From assembly GCA_963799065.1 (NCBI GenBank), contig CAWCVJ010000003.1, positions 620,001 to 684,000 of the forward strand: DNA of 64,000 nucleotides. The letters are read 5' to 3'. Shown here piece by piece: positions 43,697 through 52,861 of this stretch (its first letter is position 1; each line of letters opens with the position of its first letter). Origin of the DNA: JAJPHW01 sp963799065. GTDB lineage: Bacteria; Acidobacteriota; Terriglobia; Terriglobales; Acidobacteriaceae. Position numbers and translations under genes: made by a program. A model generated the notes under the pieces. That model saw only the letters and a list, made by a program, of their open reading frames with translations. It had not been told where the DNA came from and did no database searches.

Positions 43697-44221
43697 CTAG
43701 CGCTTTACAATGCCGCAGGCGATGCGCCCACCCGAATTCCCCGAAGGATCGGTCATCATGTCATCCGCCTTCTGGTGAATCACAAGGGCCGTCCCGCCGT
43801 TGCTGAACATTGAGTGAGTCCCATCAGTCAGAGTCACATCGGGATCGCTGACCGTGGTCTTAGCGTTGCCCTTCGCGTCCACGGTGAAGTTCTGCATATC
43901 CCCAGCGTGGTGGCCCTGCGGATTATTCAGCCCATGCTGCTTTCCATCGGGATTGAAGTGCGGCCCCGCACCCTTAAACTCGGGTGCATCGCACACTGCA
44001 TTCTGATGAAAGTGAATCGCATGCTCGCCCGACGGTAGCGAACGCAGATTCAGTTCCAGGGTCACGCCATTTCCCGCAGGCTTGATGGTGACGAAGCCGA
44101 TGCTGTGGCCTAGGCTATCGCTGAGCTCAACTTTGACTTTGGAGGACTTGGCGCTGCTGGTAAGTGTGAGAGTGAAGAGTACCGCCGAGACGGCGAGGCT
44201 TGTTCGAAACGCATGTCGCAT
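43697..44221 (-). CDS. sodC: Cu/Zn superoxide dismutase, periplasmic
   Basis: A 174-residue exported enzyme with a signal peptide (to about residue 24). Copper/zinc ligands: HAIHFHQNAVCD, GPHFNPDGKQHG, HHAGDMQN, and ALVIHQKADDM. The Cys in NAVCD and in RIACGIV can form the conserved disulfide. It turns superoxide into oxygen and hydrogen peroxide in the periplasm. Size, order of ligands and the C-terminal RIACGIV match bacterial SodC. Single gene on its strand. Confidence 0.94.
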   Translation of the reverse strand: MRHAFRTSLAVSAVLFTLTLTSSAKSSKVKVELSDSLGHSIGFVTIKPAGNGVTLELNLRSLPSGEHAIHFHQNAVCDAPEFKGAGPHFNPDGKQHGLNNPQGHHAGDMQNFTVDAKGNAKTTVSDPDVTLTDGTHSMFSNGGTALVIHQKADDMMTDPSGNSGGRIACGIVKR

Positions 44222-44324
44222 AAGACCCTCCTTGAGGGACGGCTCAGAATAACAAAATTCATGAAAGGGAGGGAGGGCCGCTGAACCGAAAAAACAAAAA
44301 AGCCCCGAGGTGGTGTCGTATTCA

Positions 44325-44443
44325 TTCGTCTCGGCCAGTAGCTCGCGTTAGACCCTCGCTGACCTGCTCTTGCCGCCCTCTTGCGAAAGCTGCCTGCGAT
44401 CTGCGCTTGGGCTCCGGGCTCACCGCCAACCGGAAAAACCAAT
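44325..44443 (-). repeat. Degenerate tandem repeat, unit 1
   Basis: Contains TAGACCCTCGCTGACCT (44349), CTCTTGCGA and AACCGG at the end; aligned with unit 2 at 44487 in the same order of landmarks. Identity is moderate, with short gaps. Confidence 0.5.
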
Positions 44444-44486
44444 TCGACGCCTCGGGACTTTATCCTGCCTTTGACTTGGTGTTCTG

Positions 44487-44604
44487 GTTCGCCTCGACCA
44501 GCGCCTTGCTATAGACCCTCACTGACCTTCCTTGCCTTTCATCTTGCGATGCCGCAAAGCGATCCCGCTCGAGCCCCGGACGCCGCACCAACCGGGCAAA
44601 CTGC
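44487..44604 (-). repeat. Degenerate tandem repeat, unit 2
   Basis: Contains TAGACCCTCACTGACCT (44512), ATCTTGCGA and CCAACCGG. Offset of 163 bases from unit 1. Confidence 0.5.
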
Positions 44605-44879
44605 CGAACTCGTCAAAGAACATTTTCTTTTTACTCCTCCCAATTTTTAAGTCAATCGAAAAACCGCAGAAATATCCCCTTTGAAAGCAATCGAGTGCAG
44701 CCCCATCACAGGGGCGTGACCGTTTCTTGTGCAATCGATTCGGGAAGTTTCACAACCGGGTGATTCGACCCAGATTTCGCGGGAGTGTCTAGTGGTAGGG
44801 CGAGGTATCCCTGTGAATCGGAACTTTGTGGAAAACTGAAGGCAATCCCCGCCTGGCAAGGTTCTGCGAGGTCCGGCTT

Positions 44880-45527
44880 CTATTCCGTGCGAGCTGTATT
44901 GCGTGATCCGGGGTTGATCCAGCGCGGTGCGAAAGCATAATTCAACTGCACCAGCATAATTACGACGATGCTGGCATAGGTACTGAAGATCGATAGCAGC
45001 GCGCCCACGGCATAGAGGGACTGAGCCATTACAATTCGTCGTTTCACTGCCACGACGATCTCCGACGGTAAATCGGGTTTCGTCAGGGCTGACTCGAGAG
45101 CACAATTCCAACTCAGATAGAGCGTGAGCCCCAGCGCCAGAATGTTTAGCCAATACAGGAGTAAAGCCAGTCGAAACGCCAGGAACTCAGCCAGAAGAAT
45201 CGTCGAGAAGGGAGTGATGGATACGAAAAACAGAAAGGCGAGATGCATCCAGGTCAGGCTGCGGCTGGAGCGGGAGAGATGGTTGAGCTGCGTCTGCTGA
45301 CCGACCCAGAAAATTCCCAGCGTCAGGAAGCTCATCATGTAAACCAGCAGCCGCGGAGCGAGCGCCAGCAAAGCATTCGCAAGATCACGCTCGCTGGGAA
45401 TCGCGTCCCGGGCGGGGGCGTGCAAATCCAGAACCAGAAGGGTCATGGCCACAGCAAAAATGCCGTCGCTGATGGCCGCGAGGCGCTCCACGCTTTGTCC
45501 TGCGATCTGGTTATAGGAACTCTTCAC
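44880..45527 (-). CDS. TMEM175-like potassium channel (DUF1211)
   Basis: A 215-residue membrane protein with six hydrophobic segments. The first helix carries ERLAAISDGIFAVAMTLLVLDL in outline, the R-x3-SDG-hallmark of TMEM175/DUF1211 proteins, where a ring of hydrophobic residues acts as the K+ filter. Bacterial members form tetramers of six helices. Start is GTG at 45527. It is divergent from the large GAF-GGDEF-HD-GYP gene with a 165-base gap. The role in the cell is likely potassium leak or regulation. Confidence 0.88.
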   Translation of the reverse strand: MKSSYNQIAGQSVERLAAISDGIFAVAMTLLVLDLHAPARDAIPSERDLANALLALAPRLLVYMMSFLTLGIFWVGQQTQLNHLSRSSRSLTWMHLAFLFFVSITPFSTILLAEFLAFRLALLLYWLNILALGLTLYLSWNCALESALTKPDLPSEIVVAVKRRIVMAQSLYAVGALLSIFSTYASIVVIMLVQLNYAFAPRWINPGSRNTARTE

Positions 45528-45692
45528 GCGGAAAAGTGTATCAGGGTCGCGCGAGCTTCAGCGGTTGGCCGCGCCGGGGTTACGTCCAGGCCAGAGGCTC
45601 CGCACGAACTTCCGGGTTTCCATAGTGCGTTCCTGGCGCGTCAAAGTTATTGAATTGCGGTTTTCCATGTGAAAGCATGTCTCTAGCCCCCG

Positions 45693-48600
45693 ATGGCAGT
45701 CTCAATGGATAGCGCTCTTCTCACTCTCGTGGTCGTGCCGGGAATCGTCGCCCTCATTCTGTTCCTGGTGTTTACCTACCTATACGAGCAGAGTCGGCAG
45801 GCGTATTTTCGAGCCTGGCAATTGGGGTGGGCTGCATACACCTTGCATTATGTGGTGAACGCATGGGGAGCATGGCGTTCGTTTTCCGCCATTGCGGCTT
45901 TCTTGTCCTCCTTTTTGCTGATGACGATGGGGCTGTGCATTTTTGTTTCTACGCGACTCACGAGGAAGTCGGCGGCGGAGGGGGGCCGGCAGGAATTTAA
46001 ACTTCGTTCCTATGAGATGGCGTTGTGGGTTTTGTGCGCGGCCATCAGTTTGTGGAACATCACCGCCTCCAGCCTGTTCTTCCGCATGGAGATGGCGCTT
46101 GCGGTGGTTCTGCTTTACTGCACCGCTTTTTTCTATCGCGAAGGGCATCGCAGAAAATCGCTGGCCTTCACATTGCTCTCTTTTTCGCTCGCATTTTGGG
46201 CTGTGATCATGGCGTTTGGCCAGTCGCGCGGGCCCTATTTCGAAATGTTCGGATTGGTGGAGAATCTACTCGGTCCAGCGCCGCAAATGCTCCTGGGCAT
46301 CGCCATGGTCATGGTGTTGTTCGAGAATGAACGCAATGCATTGCAAGAAAACGCCCTCGCCTTCTCGACCCTTGGCGTGGATCCCGCCCGCCTGCTGAGC
46401 GCAGCCGACGTTGCGCCCAACATGCAAAACATCCTCAGCCGGCTGACCGCTCCGCTGCCAACGAATCGAGCCATGATTTGTTTTTCGCAGCGTTGGCGGA
46501 ACCAGTTGCCTTGCGTCCAGCAGGGGTTCACCGCAGAGTTTCTACAGAAATTCGAAAACTCGGGCGCGGCCGAGTATGTGTCCGAAATGGCCTACCGGCG
46601 TGGCGGATTCGTCACCTTTCACAACCTGCCGGAGATGACTGAGCCACTGCCTGCTTTTCCGGGCGCGAAGTTCGAACAGTTCCAGCAAGTGCTGGGCGAA
46701 CAAAATATCGGCAATCTCACCGCGGTGAGCTTGCAAACCCGCGAACACCACTTCGGCGTCATCCTGTTTCCCCACGCCGATCGCCGCATGTTCGGCTCTT
46801 CCAACCTGCGCCTTCTCATTGGTCTGGCGTTGCAACTCGGTCTTACCATCGAAAACTATGTGGTGATGCATGACGCGCAGCGGCGGACGAAAGAATACGA
46901 GTTGCTCACCGAGATAGGCCAGGCCATCAGTTCGCGGCTCAATCAGGAGGAAATCCTACGCTCCATTCAGGAGGAACTCGGCCAGATTTTCGACACCAGC
47001 TGGTTCTACGTCGCCTTCCTGGATGGAGACGTGGTGCGCTTCGAATTGGAGGCGGAGAACAACGTGGTGTTGCCCAAGCGGTCTCGCAAACTTTCCAACG
47101 GCTTTACCGAGTACATCGTTCGAACCGGGCAACCGTTGCTGATTCAGTCCGATCTGGAAAAAGTCCGAGAGCGGCTGGGCGTAACTTTCCTGCCTCCGAG
47201 TCCGGCGAAATCGTTCTGCGGCGTGCCGATCTTCTTCGGAGGCAAAGCGGCTGGCGTGATGGCCGCCATGACGGTGGATCGCGAATATGGATTCGAGCCG
47301 CGCGATTTGCAAATCATGAAGACGGCCGCAGGGCAGGTGTCCGTGGCCATTGAGAATGCCCGCCTTTTCGCCGACGAGCAGCGCCGGTCGCGGCAGCTCG
47401 CATTCTTGAACAATGTGTCCAAGGCGGCAATTTCCAGCGACGACTCTGAGCAAATGCTGCAAGACATTGTCGGCCACATCCAGAAGAATTTTCATTTCGA
47501 CCATATCGGCATCGGTCTGCTCGACTATGCCAGCAAAGATATCGAGATCAAGGCCGACGCGGGGTTTGCGGCAAAGTCGGTCGGAAAGCGCATTCCACTC
47601 GGGGTTGGAATTCTGGGCCGCGTCGCTCGTACTGGCGAGAGCGCACTGGTGCAGACCAGCAATCCCGCGGGTGCGCAAGCTTTGCTGCCGGAGGCGCACT
47701 CCGTCCTGTGCGTGCCGATCAATTACGGCGAGACGCTGTTGGGCGTTCTTAACATTGAGAGCTTGCAAGAGGAGGCCTTTGTTCCGCAGGACGTTTTGAT
47801 CTTGAACACGCTGGCCGACCTGCTCGCGACCGCGCTGCATAACTCCTTTGTCTTCCAGAAACTGCAGCAGCAATCGATCACCGACGGCCTCACTGGAATC
47901 AAAACGCGCCGCTTTTTCTGGGAAGCGCTCTCTTCCGAATGGAAGCGCGCATCGCGCTCCGGACGGCCGTTCTCGGTCGTGCTGCTCGATCTCGACAAAT
48001 TCAAAGAAGTGAACGATGGGCGCGGCCACCTTGAAGGCGACCTCGTGCTCGCCCGCGTGGGACGGCTGCTCGAACAAAAGTGCCGCCAATCCAACGTAGT
48101 CGCTCGGTACGGTGGCGATGAGTTCATCATTTTGATGCCCGAAACTGGAGCCGAGCAGGCGCAGATTCTGGCCGAACGCCTGCGCCAGTGGCTGGCCACC
48201 GACCCGACACTCATGGAGCACCGCATCACTGGAAGTTTTGGCGTCGCAAGTTTCCCAGTGCATGGTTTTTCTGCGGAAAACATCATCCGGGTTGCCGACG
48301 CGGGCATGTACGTCTCGAAGCGCGCCGGGGGCAACCGCGTTTCCACTGCCGACGGATACGGCGAGGACGAAACCGCAGCCGTTCAGCGTCAACTCATTTC
48401 GGGATTCATCGAAGGATTTTTACAGCGCGAGCAAGACAGCACGGAAAGCCTCGAAGAACTCTGCACCACGCTTAAGAAATTGTGCGGCGGAGAAGAGGCC
48501 TGCAATGTTGACATGCTGCGCGAAGCCATCGAATCCTTGACTCATGCCTCCGAACTGCGCGAACTCAACGGCGGCGGCCACGGCGAACTCGTCGCCCGTT

Positions 48601-49082
48601 ACTGCCAGATGATGGCCCGCACCCTGGAAATCCCCCCGGTTGAAGTCGCAGAGCTAACTTATGCGGCGCGGGTTCACGATGTCGGCAAACTGTTTGTACC
48701 CGAACGCATTCTGAATAAGCCAGGCACGCTGACGGACATCGACTTCGAAGCCATGAAGATGCACTCGTGGGCGGGCGCTCAGGTGGTCGCCACAATTCCC
48801 GGCAGCGAAGCATTGCAGGACTCCGTCCATCACCACCACGAGTTTTTCGACGGCAGCGGCTATCCCTCAGCCTTGCGCGGAGAAGAGATCCCGCTGTGGG
48901 CGCGCATCATCGCCATCGCCGACGCCTACGTCAATATGACGACGGAGCGCTCCTTCGCCCCGACCATGACCTCGGAACAAGCCATGACCGAACTCACGCG
49001 CTGGAGCGGCACCCGCTACGACGGAATGTTAGTCCGCATCCTAACCCGAGAACTCAAACCCGAACGCGCCGCGTCCAACTAA
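45693..49082 (+). CDS. Membrane GAF-GGDEF-HD-GYP protein (c-di-GMP synthesis and breakdown)
   Basis: A 1129-residue protein. Residues 1-235 hold about seven hydrophobic segments. Three GAF-like regions follow (about 250-395, 410-560 and 575-725). GGDEF motif ARYGGDEFI is near residues 804-812. Five residues before it the inhibitory-site position reads RQSN rather than R-x-x-D, so product feedback is likely lost. The HD-GYP domain at about 960-1120 has RVHDVGKLF, HHHHEFFDGSGYP and ADAYVNMT. Both catalytic cores look intact, so the balance of synthesis and hydrolysis is probably set by the sensor domains. Start ATG at 45693 (alternative 45705). Confidence 0.9.
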   Translation: MAVSMDSALLTLVVVPGIVALILFLVFTYLYEQSRQAYFRAWQLGWAAYTLHYVVNAWGAWRSFSAIAAFLSSFLLMTMGLCIFVSTRLTRKSAAEGGRQEFKLRSYEMALWVLCAAISLWNITASSLFFRMEMALAVVLLYCTAFFYREGHRRKSLAFTLLSFSLAFWAVIMAFGQSRGPYFEMFGLVENLLGPAPQMLLGIAMVMVLFENERNALQENALAFSTLGVDPARLLSAADVAPNMQNILSRLTAPLPTNRAMICFSQRWRNQLPCVQQGFTAEFLQKFENSGAAEYVSEMAYRRGGFVTFHNLPEMTEPLPAFPGAKFEQFQQVLGEQNIGNLTAVSLQTREHHFGVILFPHADRRMFGSSNLRLLIGLALQLGLTIENYVVMHDAQRRTKEYELLTEIGQAISSRLNQEEILRSIQEELGQIFDTSWFYVAFLDGDVVRFELEAENNVVLPKRSRKLSNGFTEYIVRTGQPLLIQSDLEKVRERLGVTFLPPSPAKSFCGVPIFFGGKAAGVMAAMTVDREYGFEPRDLQIMKTAAGQVSVAIENARLFADEQRRSRQLAFLNNVSKAAISSDDSEQMLQDIVGHIQKNFHFDHIGIGLLDYASKDIEIKADAGFAAKSVGKRIPLGVGILGRVARTGESALVQTSNPAGAQALLPEAHSVLCVPINYGETLLGVLNIESLQEEAFVPQDVLILNTLADLLATALHNSFVFQKLQQQSITDGLTGIKTRRFFWEALSSEWKRASRSGRPFSVVLLDLDKFKEVNDGRGHLEGDLVLARVGRLLEQKCRQSNVVARYGGDEFIILMPETGAEQAQILAERLRQWLATDPTLMEHRITGSFGVASFPVHGFSAENIIRVADAGMYVSKRAGGNRVSTADGYGEDETAAVQRQLISGFIEGFLQREQDSTESLEELCTTLKKLCGGEEACNVDMLREAIESLTHASELRELNGGGHGELVARYCQMMARTLEIPPVEVAELTYAARVHDVGKLFVPERILNKPGTLTDIDFEAMKMHSWAGAQVVATIPGSEALQDSVHHHHEFFDGSGYPSALRGEEIPLWARIIAIADAYVNMTTERSFAPTMTSEQAMTELTRWSGTRYDGMLVRILTRELKPERAASN

Positions 49083-49137
49083 AAGAAGTCCTCGGTGGCG
49101 TTCCGCTGTGTTCCCTCAGTGTGCTCTGCGGTGAAGA
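49083..49137. repeat. Diverged CACAGAGG-type repeat copy
   Basis: GTCCTCGGTGGCGTTCCGCT followed by GTGTTCCCTCAGTGTGCTC; related to the family at 8798 and 60662. It lies directly behind the stop of the large c-di-GMP gene. Confidence 0.4.
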
Positions 49138-49222
49138 TCTTCGCCAATCGCGAGAGAGAACCCAATAGTTTCCCGCGACAAGAGTCCTTGCGGCCCGCAA
49201 GCCCCGCAGGTTAGATTCCAGT

Positions 49223-50002
49223 ATGCCCGTCACCCTGTCTCTGCAAGGCAAGACTGCGCTCATCACCGGCGGATCGCGCGGCATTGGCGCAGCTGCAGTT
49301 CGTCTCTTTGCGGAAGCCGGCGCCCACGTATTCTTCAACTACGAAAAAGCTCACAGTGCGGCAGAAAAACTGGCTGCCGAAATCGGCGAGCGCTGCGCCT
49401 TCGCGCAATGCAATCTCACCTCAGCCGCAAGTGCAAAAGATTTGGTCGCCGCCGGAGTGCAACGCTTCGGCCGCATCGATATCCTCGTCGCCAATCACGG
49501 CGTCTGGCCGCCGCAAGACGCTCCCATCGACACCATGGACGACGCCCAGTGGCGCTCCACCATGGCCATCAACCTCGACAGCATTTTTGGGCTGGTGAAA
49601 TACTCCGTCGCCCAAATGAAGCGCCAGCCCAAACAAGGTTCATCCGCGGGACACATTGTCCTCGTCAGTTCCACCGCCGCCCAGCGCGGAGAAGCCTTCC
49701 ACTGCGATTACGCCGCCAGCAAGGGCGCGCTCATCAGCATGGTCAAAGGCCTCTCCACCGAACTCGCGCCCGACCACATCTACGTCAACTGCGTAGCCCC
49801 GGGATGGGTCGAGACCGACATGTCAGCCCCCGCGCTAAGCAATCCCAAAATCAGCCGCGAAGTCTACGCCAAAATCCCCCTGGGCCGCGCCGGCACCCCA
49901 CAAGAAATCGCCGCTCCGATTCTTTTCTTGTGCACTCCTCATGCAGGATTCATCACCGGCGAAGTGTTCAACGTGAATGGCGGCGCGGTGCTGGTGGGGT
50001 AG
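49223..50002 (+). CDS. SDR family oxidoreductase (FabG-like)
   Basis: A 259-residue NAD(P)-dependent short-chain dehydrogenase. TGGSRGIGAAAVRLF binds the cofactor, VANHG is the central strand motif, and the catalytic set is Ser in VLVSSTAA, Tyr-x3-Lys in YAASKGAL, plus Asn in AINLDS. It resembles 3-oxoacyl-ACP reductase FabG but stands alone, so its substrate is uncertain. The Gly after VNC VAPGWVETDM gives the classical end. ATG at 49223. Confidence 0.9.
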   Translation: MPVTLSLQGKTALITGGSRGIGAAAVRLFAEAGAHVFFNYEKAHSAAEKLAAEIGERCAFAQCNLTSAASAKDLVAAGVQRFGRIDILVANHGVWPPQDAPIDTMDDAQWRSTMAINLDSIFGLVKYSVAQMKRQPKQGSSAGHIVLVSSTAAQRGEAFHCDYAASKGALISMVKGLSTELAPDHIYVNCVAPGWVETDMSAPALSNPKISREVYAKIPLGRAGTPQEIAAPILFLCTPHAGFITGEVFNVNGGAVLVG

Positions 50003-50016
50003 GCGATAATAGCCAC

Positions 50017-50178
50017 ATGGATCGAAAGGAAAAGCGCGAGCAGTTTCACCAGGACGCCTCCGCCTCATGGGCCCACTATCAAACAACCGGCCTGCACGTG
50101 ACCGCGAAAGAAGCCGACGCATGGCTAGCCAAGCTCGAAGCGGGCGAAGCCGCTGCACTTCCGAAATGCCACCGCTGA
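50017..50178 (+). CDS. Small protein, possibly antitoxin- or CopG-like
   Basis: A 53-residue polar protein starting at an ATG 15 bases after the SDR stop. The pattern S-W-x-x-Y-Q-x-T-G-x-H-V-T, then EADAWLAKLEAGEAAALPKC, resembles short proteins annotated as Arc/CopG-like or antitoxin-like regulators, but no toxin gene is next to it. The preceding SDR frame does not continue into it. Function not assigned. Confidence 0.5.
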   Translation: MDRKEKREQFHQDASASWAHYQTTGLHVTAKEADAWLAKLEAGEAAALPKCHR

Positions 50179-50219
50179 AAGGAGCAAACGCCGCTCCCCT
50201 GTTAGGCTTCTAACCAAGC

Positions 50220-51005
50220 ATGAAAGCCATCCTCTGCCTGATAGTTCTGGTCGCCTCGGCATTCGGCCAGTCATCTGCTCCCGTGATTCCAGTCGATCAG
50301 CAGAACGCCGCCAAAGCCAAAGCGCTTATCGACTCCGCCATTCAAGCCCTCGGCGGCGATGCTTACCTGAACATCAAGTCCATCACCCAGGAGGGACGCA
50401 CCTACAGCTTTCACCTCGGCAATCCCAACAGCGTCGGAGTCGTGTTCTATCGCACCTACGAATATCCCGACAAGGAGCGCATCGAACTGACCAAGAAGCG
50501 CGACATCGCGCAGGTCTTCACCGGCATCGAAGGCTACGAAATCACTTACAAGGGCGCGACCCCAATTCCTGAGAAGGATCTGTCGAGCTACATTCGCCGC
50601 CGCCAATATTCGCTCGACTGGGTTCTCCGCAAGTGGATTCACCAACCCGGCATCGCCCTCTTTTATGAAGGACAAACCGTCGCCAACCAGAAAGCCGCCG
50701 AGCAAGTCTCCATCATCGACTCGCACAACCAGAGCGTCACCCTCTACTTCGACATCGACACTCACCTGCCGGTGAAGAAGACGTTCAGCTGGCGCGACCC
50801 CACCGACAGTCAGCGCAACGTCGAAGACGAAGTCTGGGACAACTACAAGCCAGTCGGCGGTGTCATGACTCCATTCACCACGGCGCGTTATTACAACGGC
50901 GATATGTCGAACCAGCGCTTTCTGAACTCGGTTACCTATAACCAGCCCGTGGATGAATCCAAATTCCAAGTCAACTTTCCCAATCGCCCCGAACCTCGTA
51001 AGTGA
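50220..51005 (+). CDS. Exported LolA-like/unknown protein
   Basis: A 261-residue exported protein with a signal peptide to about residue 16 (VASAFG-QS). Beta-rich body with GRTYSFHLGNPNSVGVVFYRTYEYPDKERIEL in outline, DGQ-like WIHQPGIALFYEGQ, LYFDIDTHLPVKKTFSWRDP and DEVWDNYKPVGGVMTPF. The pattern (ALGG..YL.IKS...EG, then D..T.LPVK) is that of LolA-like or peptidase-associated periplasmic proteins. No enzyme motif is visible. It precedes lpxC, with 139 bases between. Confidence 0.65.
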   Translation: MKAILCLIVLVASAFGQSSAPVIPVDQQNAAKAKALIDSAIQALGGDAYLNIKSITQEGRTYSFHLGNPNSVGVVFYRTYEYPDKERIELTKKRDIAQVFTGIEGYEITYKGATPIPEKDLSSYIRRRQYSLDWVLRKWIHQPGIALFYEGQTVANQKAAEQVSIIDSHNQSVTLYFDIDTHLPVKKTFSWRDPTDSQRNVEDEVWDNYKPVGGVMTPFTTARYYNGDMSNQRFLNSVTYNQPVDESKFQVNFPNRPEPRK

Positions 51006-51144
51006 CCCGCTGTGCAATGCTGTAAACATCGAATTACGAACGTTCCGCATGGCCAAACCCGCCACTCAGTGTGTCCAAATTGCCACAGTCACCCAGCCCG
51101 TTCTGCGGTAGTCTTTCTGTTACTCAAAACGCATCCCCAGCTTT

Positions 51145-52056
51145 TTGAAACTTGAACAAACAATTCGCTCTTCTGCGGAGTGCGAGGGCATCGGCCTGCA
51201 CAGCGGAGCGCCGGTGCATCTGCGCATACTCCCCGCCCGAGCCGGTCAGGGCATAATCTTTCGCCGCACAGATCTCGACAACTTTGAAGTCGAAGCTGTC
51301 AGCCGCAACGTCGCCCGCGTAAGTTACGCCACCAGCCTGATGAAGCGCGGCGTGCTCATCTCGACAACCGAACATCTGCTCTCAGCCTTCGTCGGCGCCG
51401 GCATCGACAATGCAATCGTCGAGCTGGACAACCTCGAACTGCCCATCCTAGACGGCAGCGCCCAGCCCTTCGTCGCGCTGATTCAAGCTGCCGGAATCCG
51501 CAAGCAGCGCCGTCCGCGCACTTACTTACGAATTCTGCGCGCCCTCGAACTCCGCGAAGGCGACAAATTTATCGGAGTCTATCCCGCCGACACTTACTCC
51601 GTTTCCTACGCCATAAACTTTCCGCATCCGCTCATTGGAAAAGAAAGCTTCGAAGTCGGCCTGGTCAACGGCAGCTACTTCAAGGAAATCGCCGCCGCCC
51701 GCACATTTGGCTCTCGCGAGGACGAGCAACGCATGCGCGACATGGGACTCATTCGCGGAGCTTCGCGAGATAACTGCGTGGTGCTCACCCGCGACGGCAT
51801 CGAAAATCCGCCGCTGCGTTTCGCCGACGAATTCGTGCGCCACAAAATCCTTGACCTCATCGGCGACCTAGCCCTGCTTGGCAAACGCATCCTCGGTACC
51901 GTCGTCGCCGACCGCGCCGGACACGCCATGCACACCGCTCTCGTCTCCCGCCTGTTGCGCGATCACACCCTCTGGGAAGACACCACGGTCGAGGACGACG
52001 AGACGGAAACCCCCGCGCCGGCCCACGCCGCCGCCGCCGAAACGGTATCGCGTTAG
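51145..52056 (+). CDS. lpxC: UDP-3-O-acyl-N-acetylglucosamine deacetylase
   Basis: A 303-residue cytoplasmic Zn enzyme that catalyses the committed step of lipid A synthesis. It starts LEQTIRSSAECEGIGLHSGAPV and has STTEHLLSAFVGAGIDNAIVELDN in outline (Zn His), RTFGSREDEQ, HKILDLIGDLALLGKR (His and Asp ligands) and AGHAMHTALV near the end. Length is typical. Start is TTG at 51145. It shows the organism makes lipopolysaccharide. folK begins right after its stop. Confidence 0.95.
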   Translation: MKLEQTIRSSAECEGIGLHSGAPVHLRILPARAGQGIIFRRTDLDNFEVEAVSRNVARVSYATSLMKRGVLISTTEHLLSAFVGAGIDNAIVELDNLELPILDGSAQPFVALIQAAGIRKQRRPRTYLRILRALELREGDKFIGVYPADTYSVSYAINFPHPLIGKESFEVGLVNGSYFKEIAAARTFGSREDEQRMRDMGLIRGASRDNCVVLTRDGIENPPLRFADEFVRHKILDLIGDLALLGKRILGTVVADRAGHAMHTALVSRLLRDHTLWEDTTVEDDETETPAPAHAAAAETVSR

Positions 52057-52569
52057 GTGAAGGCTTACCTTTCCCTGGGATCCAACATAGGCAACCGCCT
52101 CGCCAATCTCAACCACGCCATCGAACAACTGCGCCATCGCGAGCAGGTCATAGCAGTCTCTTCGTTCTACGAAACTGAGCCAGTCGAATTCACCGATCAA
52201 CCCTGGTTCGTGAACTGCGTAGTCAAAATCGAAACGGAACGCACCGCGCAAGAATTGCTGCACGAAATCCTCGCCATCGAACAAAACATGGGACGCCATC
52301 GCCTCCAACCCAAAGGCCCCCGCAACATCGACATCGACATCCTCCTCATGGAAGACATAATCCTCGACACCCCAGAAATAACTATCCCGCATCCCGCCAT
52401 GGCCCAGCGCAGATTCGTGCTGGAACCGCTGGGGGAGATTGATGCGCATGTGATGCATCCGGTGCTGAAGAAGACCGCGGCAGAATTGCGGGACGAGTTG
52501 TCGCAGGGGCAGAGTGTTCGAAAATCTGTCGAACGAATGCGGTTCGATTCAGGCGCGCAGGATCTCTAA
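52057..52569 (+). CDS. folK: 2-amino-4-hydroxy-6-hydroxymethyldihydropteridine pyrophosphokinase
   Basis: A 170-residue enzyme of folate synthesis. AYLSLGSNIGNRLANL at the start, SSFYETEPV, QPWFVNCVVKIET, and the signature GPRNIDIDILLMED are diagnostic; it transfers pyrophosphate from ATP to the pterin. Start GTG at 52057 follows the lpxC stop without a gap. The C-terminal 30 residues are longer than usual. Confidence 0.95.
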   Translation: MKAYLSLGSNIGNRLANLNHAIEQLRHREQVIAVSSFYETEPVEFTDQPWFVNCVVKIETERTAQELLHEILAIEQNMGRHRLQPKGPRNIDIDILLMEDIILDTPEITIPHPAMAQRRFVLEPLGEIDAHVMHPVLKKTAAELRDELSQGQSVRKSVERMRFDSGAQDL

Positions 52570-52585
52570 GAAGCGAGGCCGCGAG

Positions 52586-52861
52586 CTACTTCTGTCGCTC
52601 CATCGGGTCGTGCTTTTTTTCGGTGGCGTGCGCGGGAGCGGCTACGGTCACGTCTACTTCAGCGCCAGGTTTGACGGCGACGTGTTGGCCTTTTTCATTT
52701 TCGAACGAGTTCTCAATCCTGATTTCGCGATACAACTCGTCGGCTCCCTCCAGCGTGATCTGAACCTTTTCCGGCTCACCCGGAAACGGACTCTTGATTA
52801 TTTTTTCCACTGTACCGGGCAGGGTGATATTGGCCTTCGGTGCTTCGACTTCTTCACTCAC
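52586..52861 (-). CDS. Small protein, unknown (91 residues)
   Basis: A beta-rich acidic protein from GTG at 52861 with GGAAG seven bases upstream. It has ITLPGTVEKIIKSPFPGEPEKVQITLEGADELYREI in outline and VKPGAEVDVTV, then a polar tail. It contains no Cys. The frame is open to 52927, but that part lacks a start with a binding site. Function unknown; it is convergent with folK. Confidence 0.55.
   Translation of the reverse strand: MSEEVEAPKANITLPGTVEKIIKSPFPGEPEKVQITLEGADELYREIRIENSFENEKGQHVAVKPGAEVDVTVAAPAHATEKKHDPMERQK

Larger units (their letters stand above)
44222..44879. other. Gene-free region with degenerate tandem repeat
   Basis: 658 bases without a credible gene. The middle is two diverged copies of a 120-bp unit spaced 163 bases apart (see repeat entries). 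The last 230 bases (44650-44879) show no clear feature. Open frames here lack ribosome binding sites and family support. Confidence 0.6.

Noticed and set aside
44381..44650. 89-residue frame in the tandem repeat
   Set aside because: No ribosome binding site, no family, disrupted relation between the two repeat units.
46956..48392. Long open frame on the minus strand inside the GAF-GGDEF-HD-GYP gene
   Set aside because: It is the shadow of a strongly supported gene; no family motif, no ribosome binding site, composition typical of antisense frames in GC-rich DNA.
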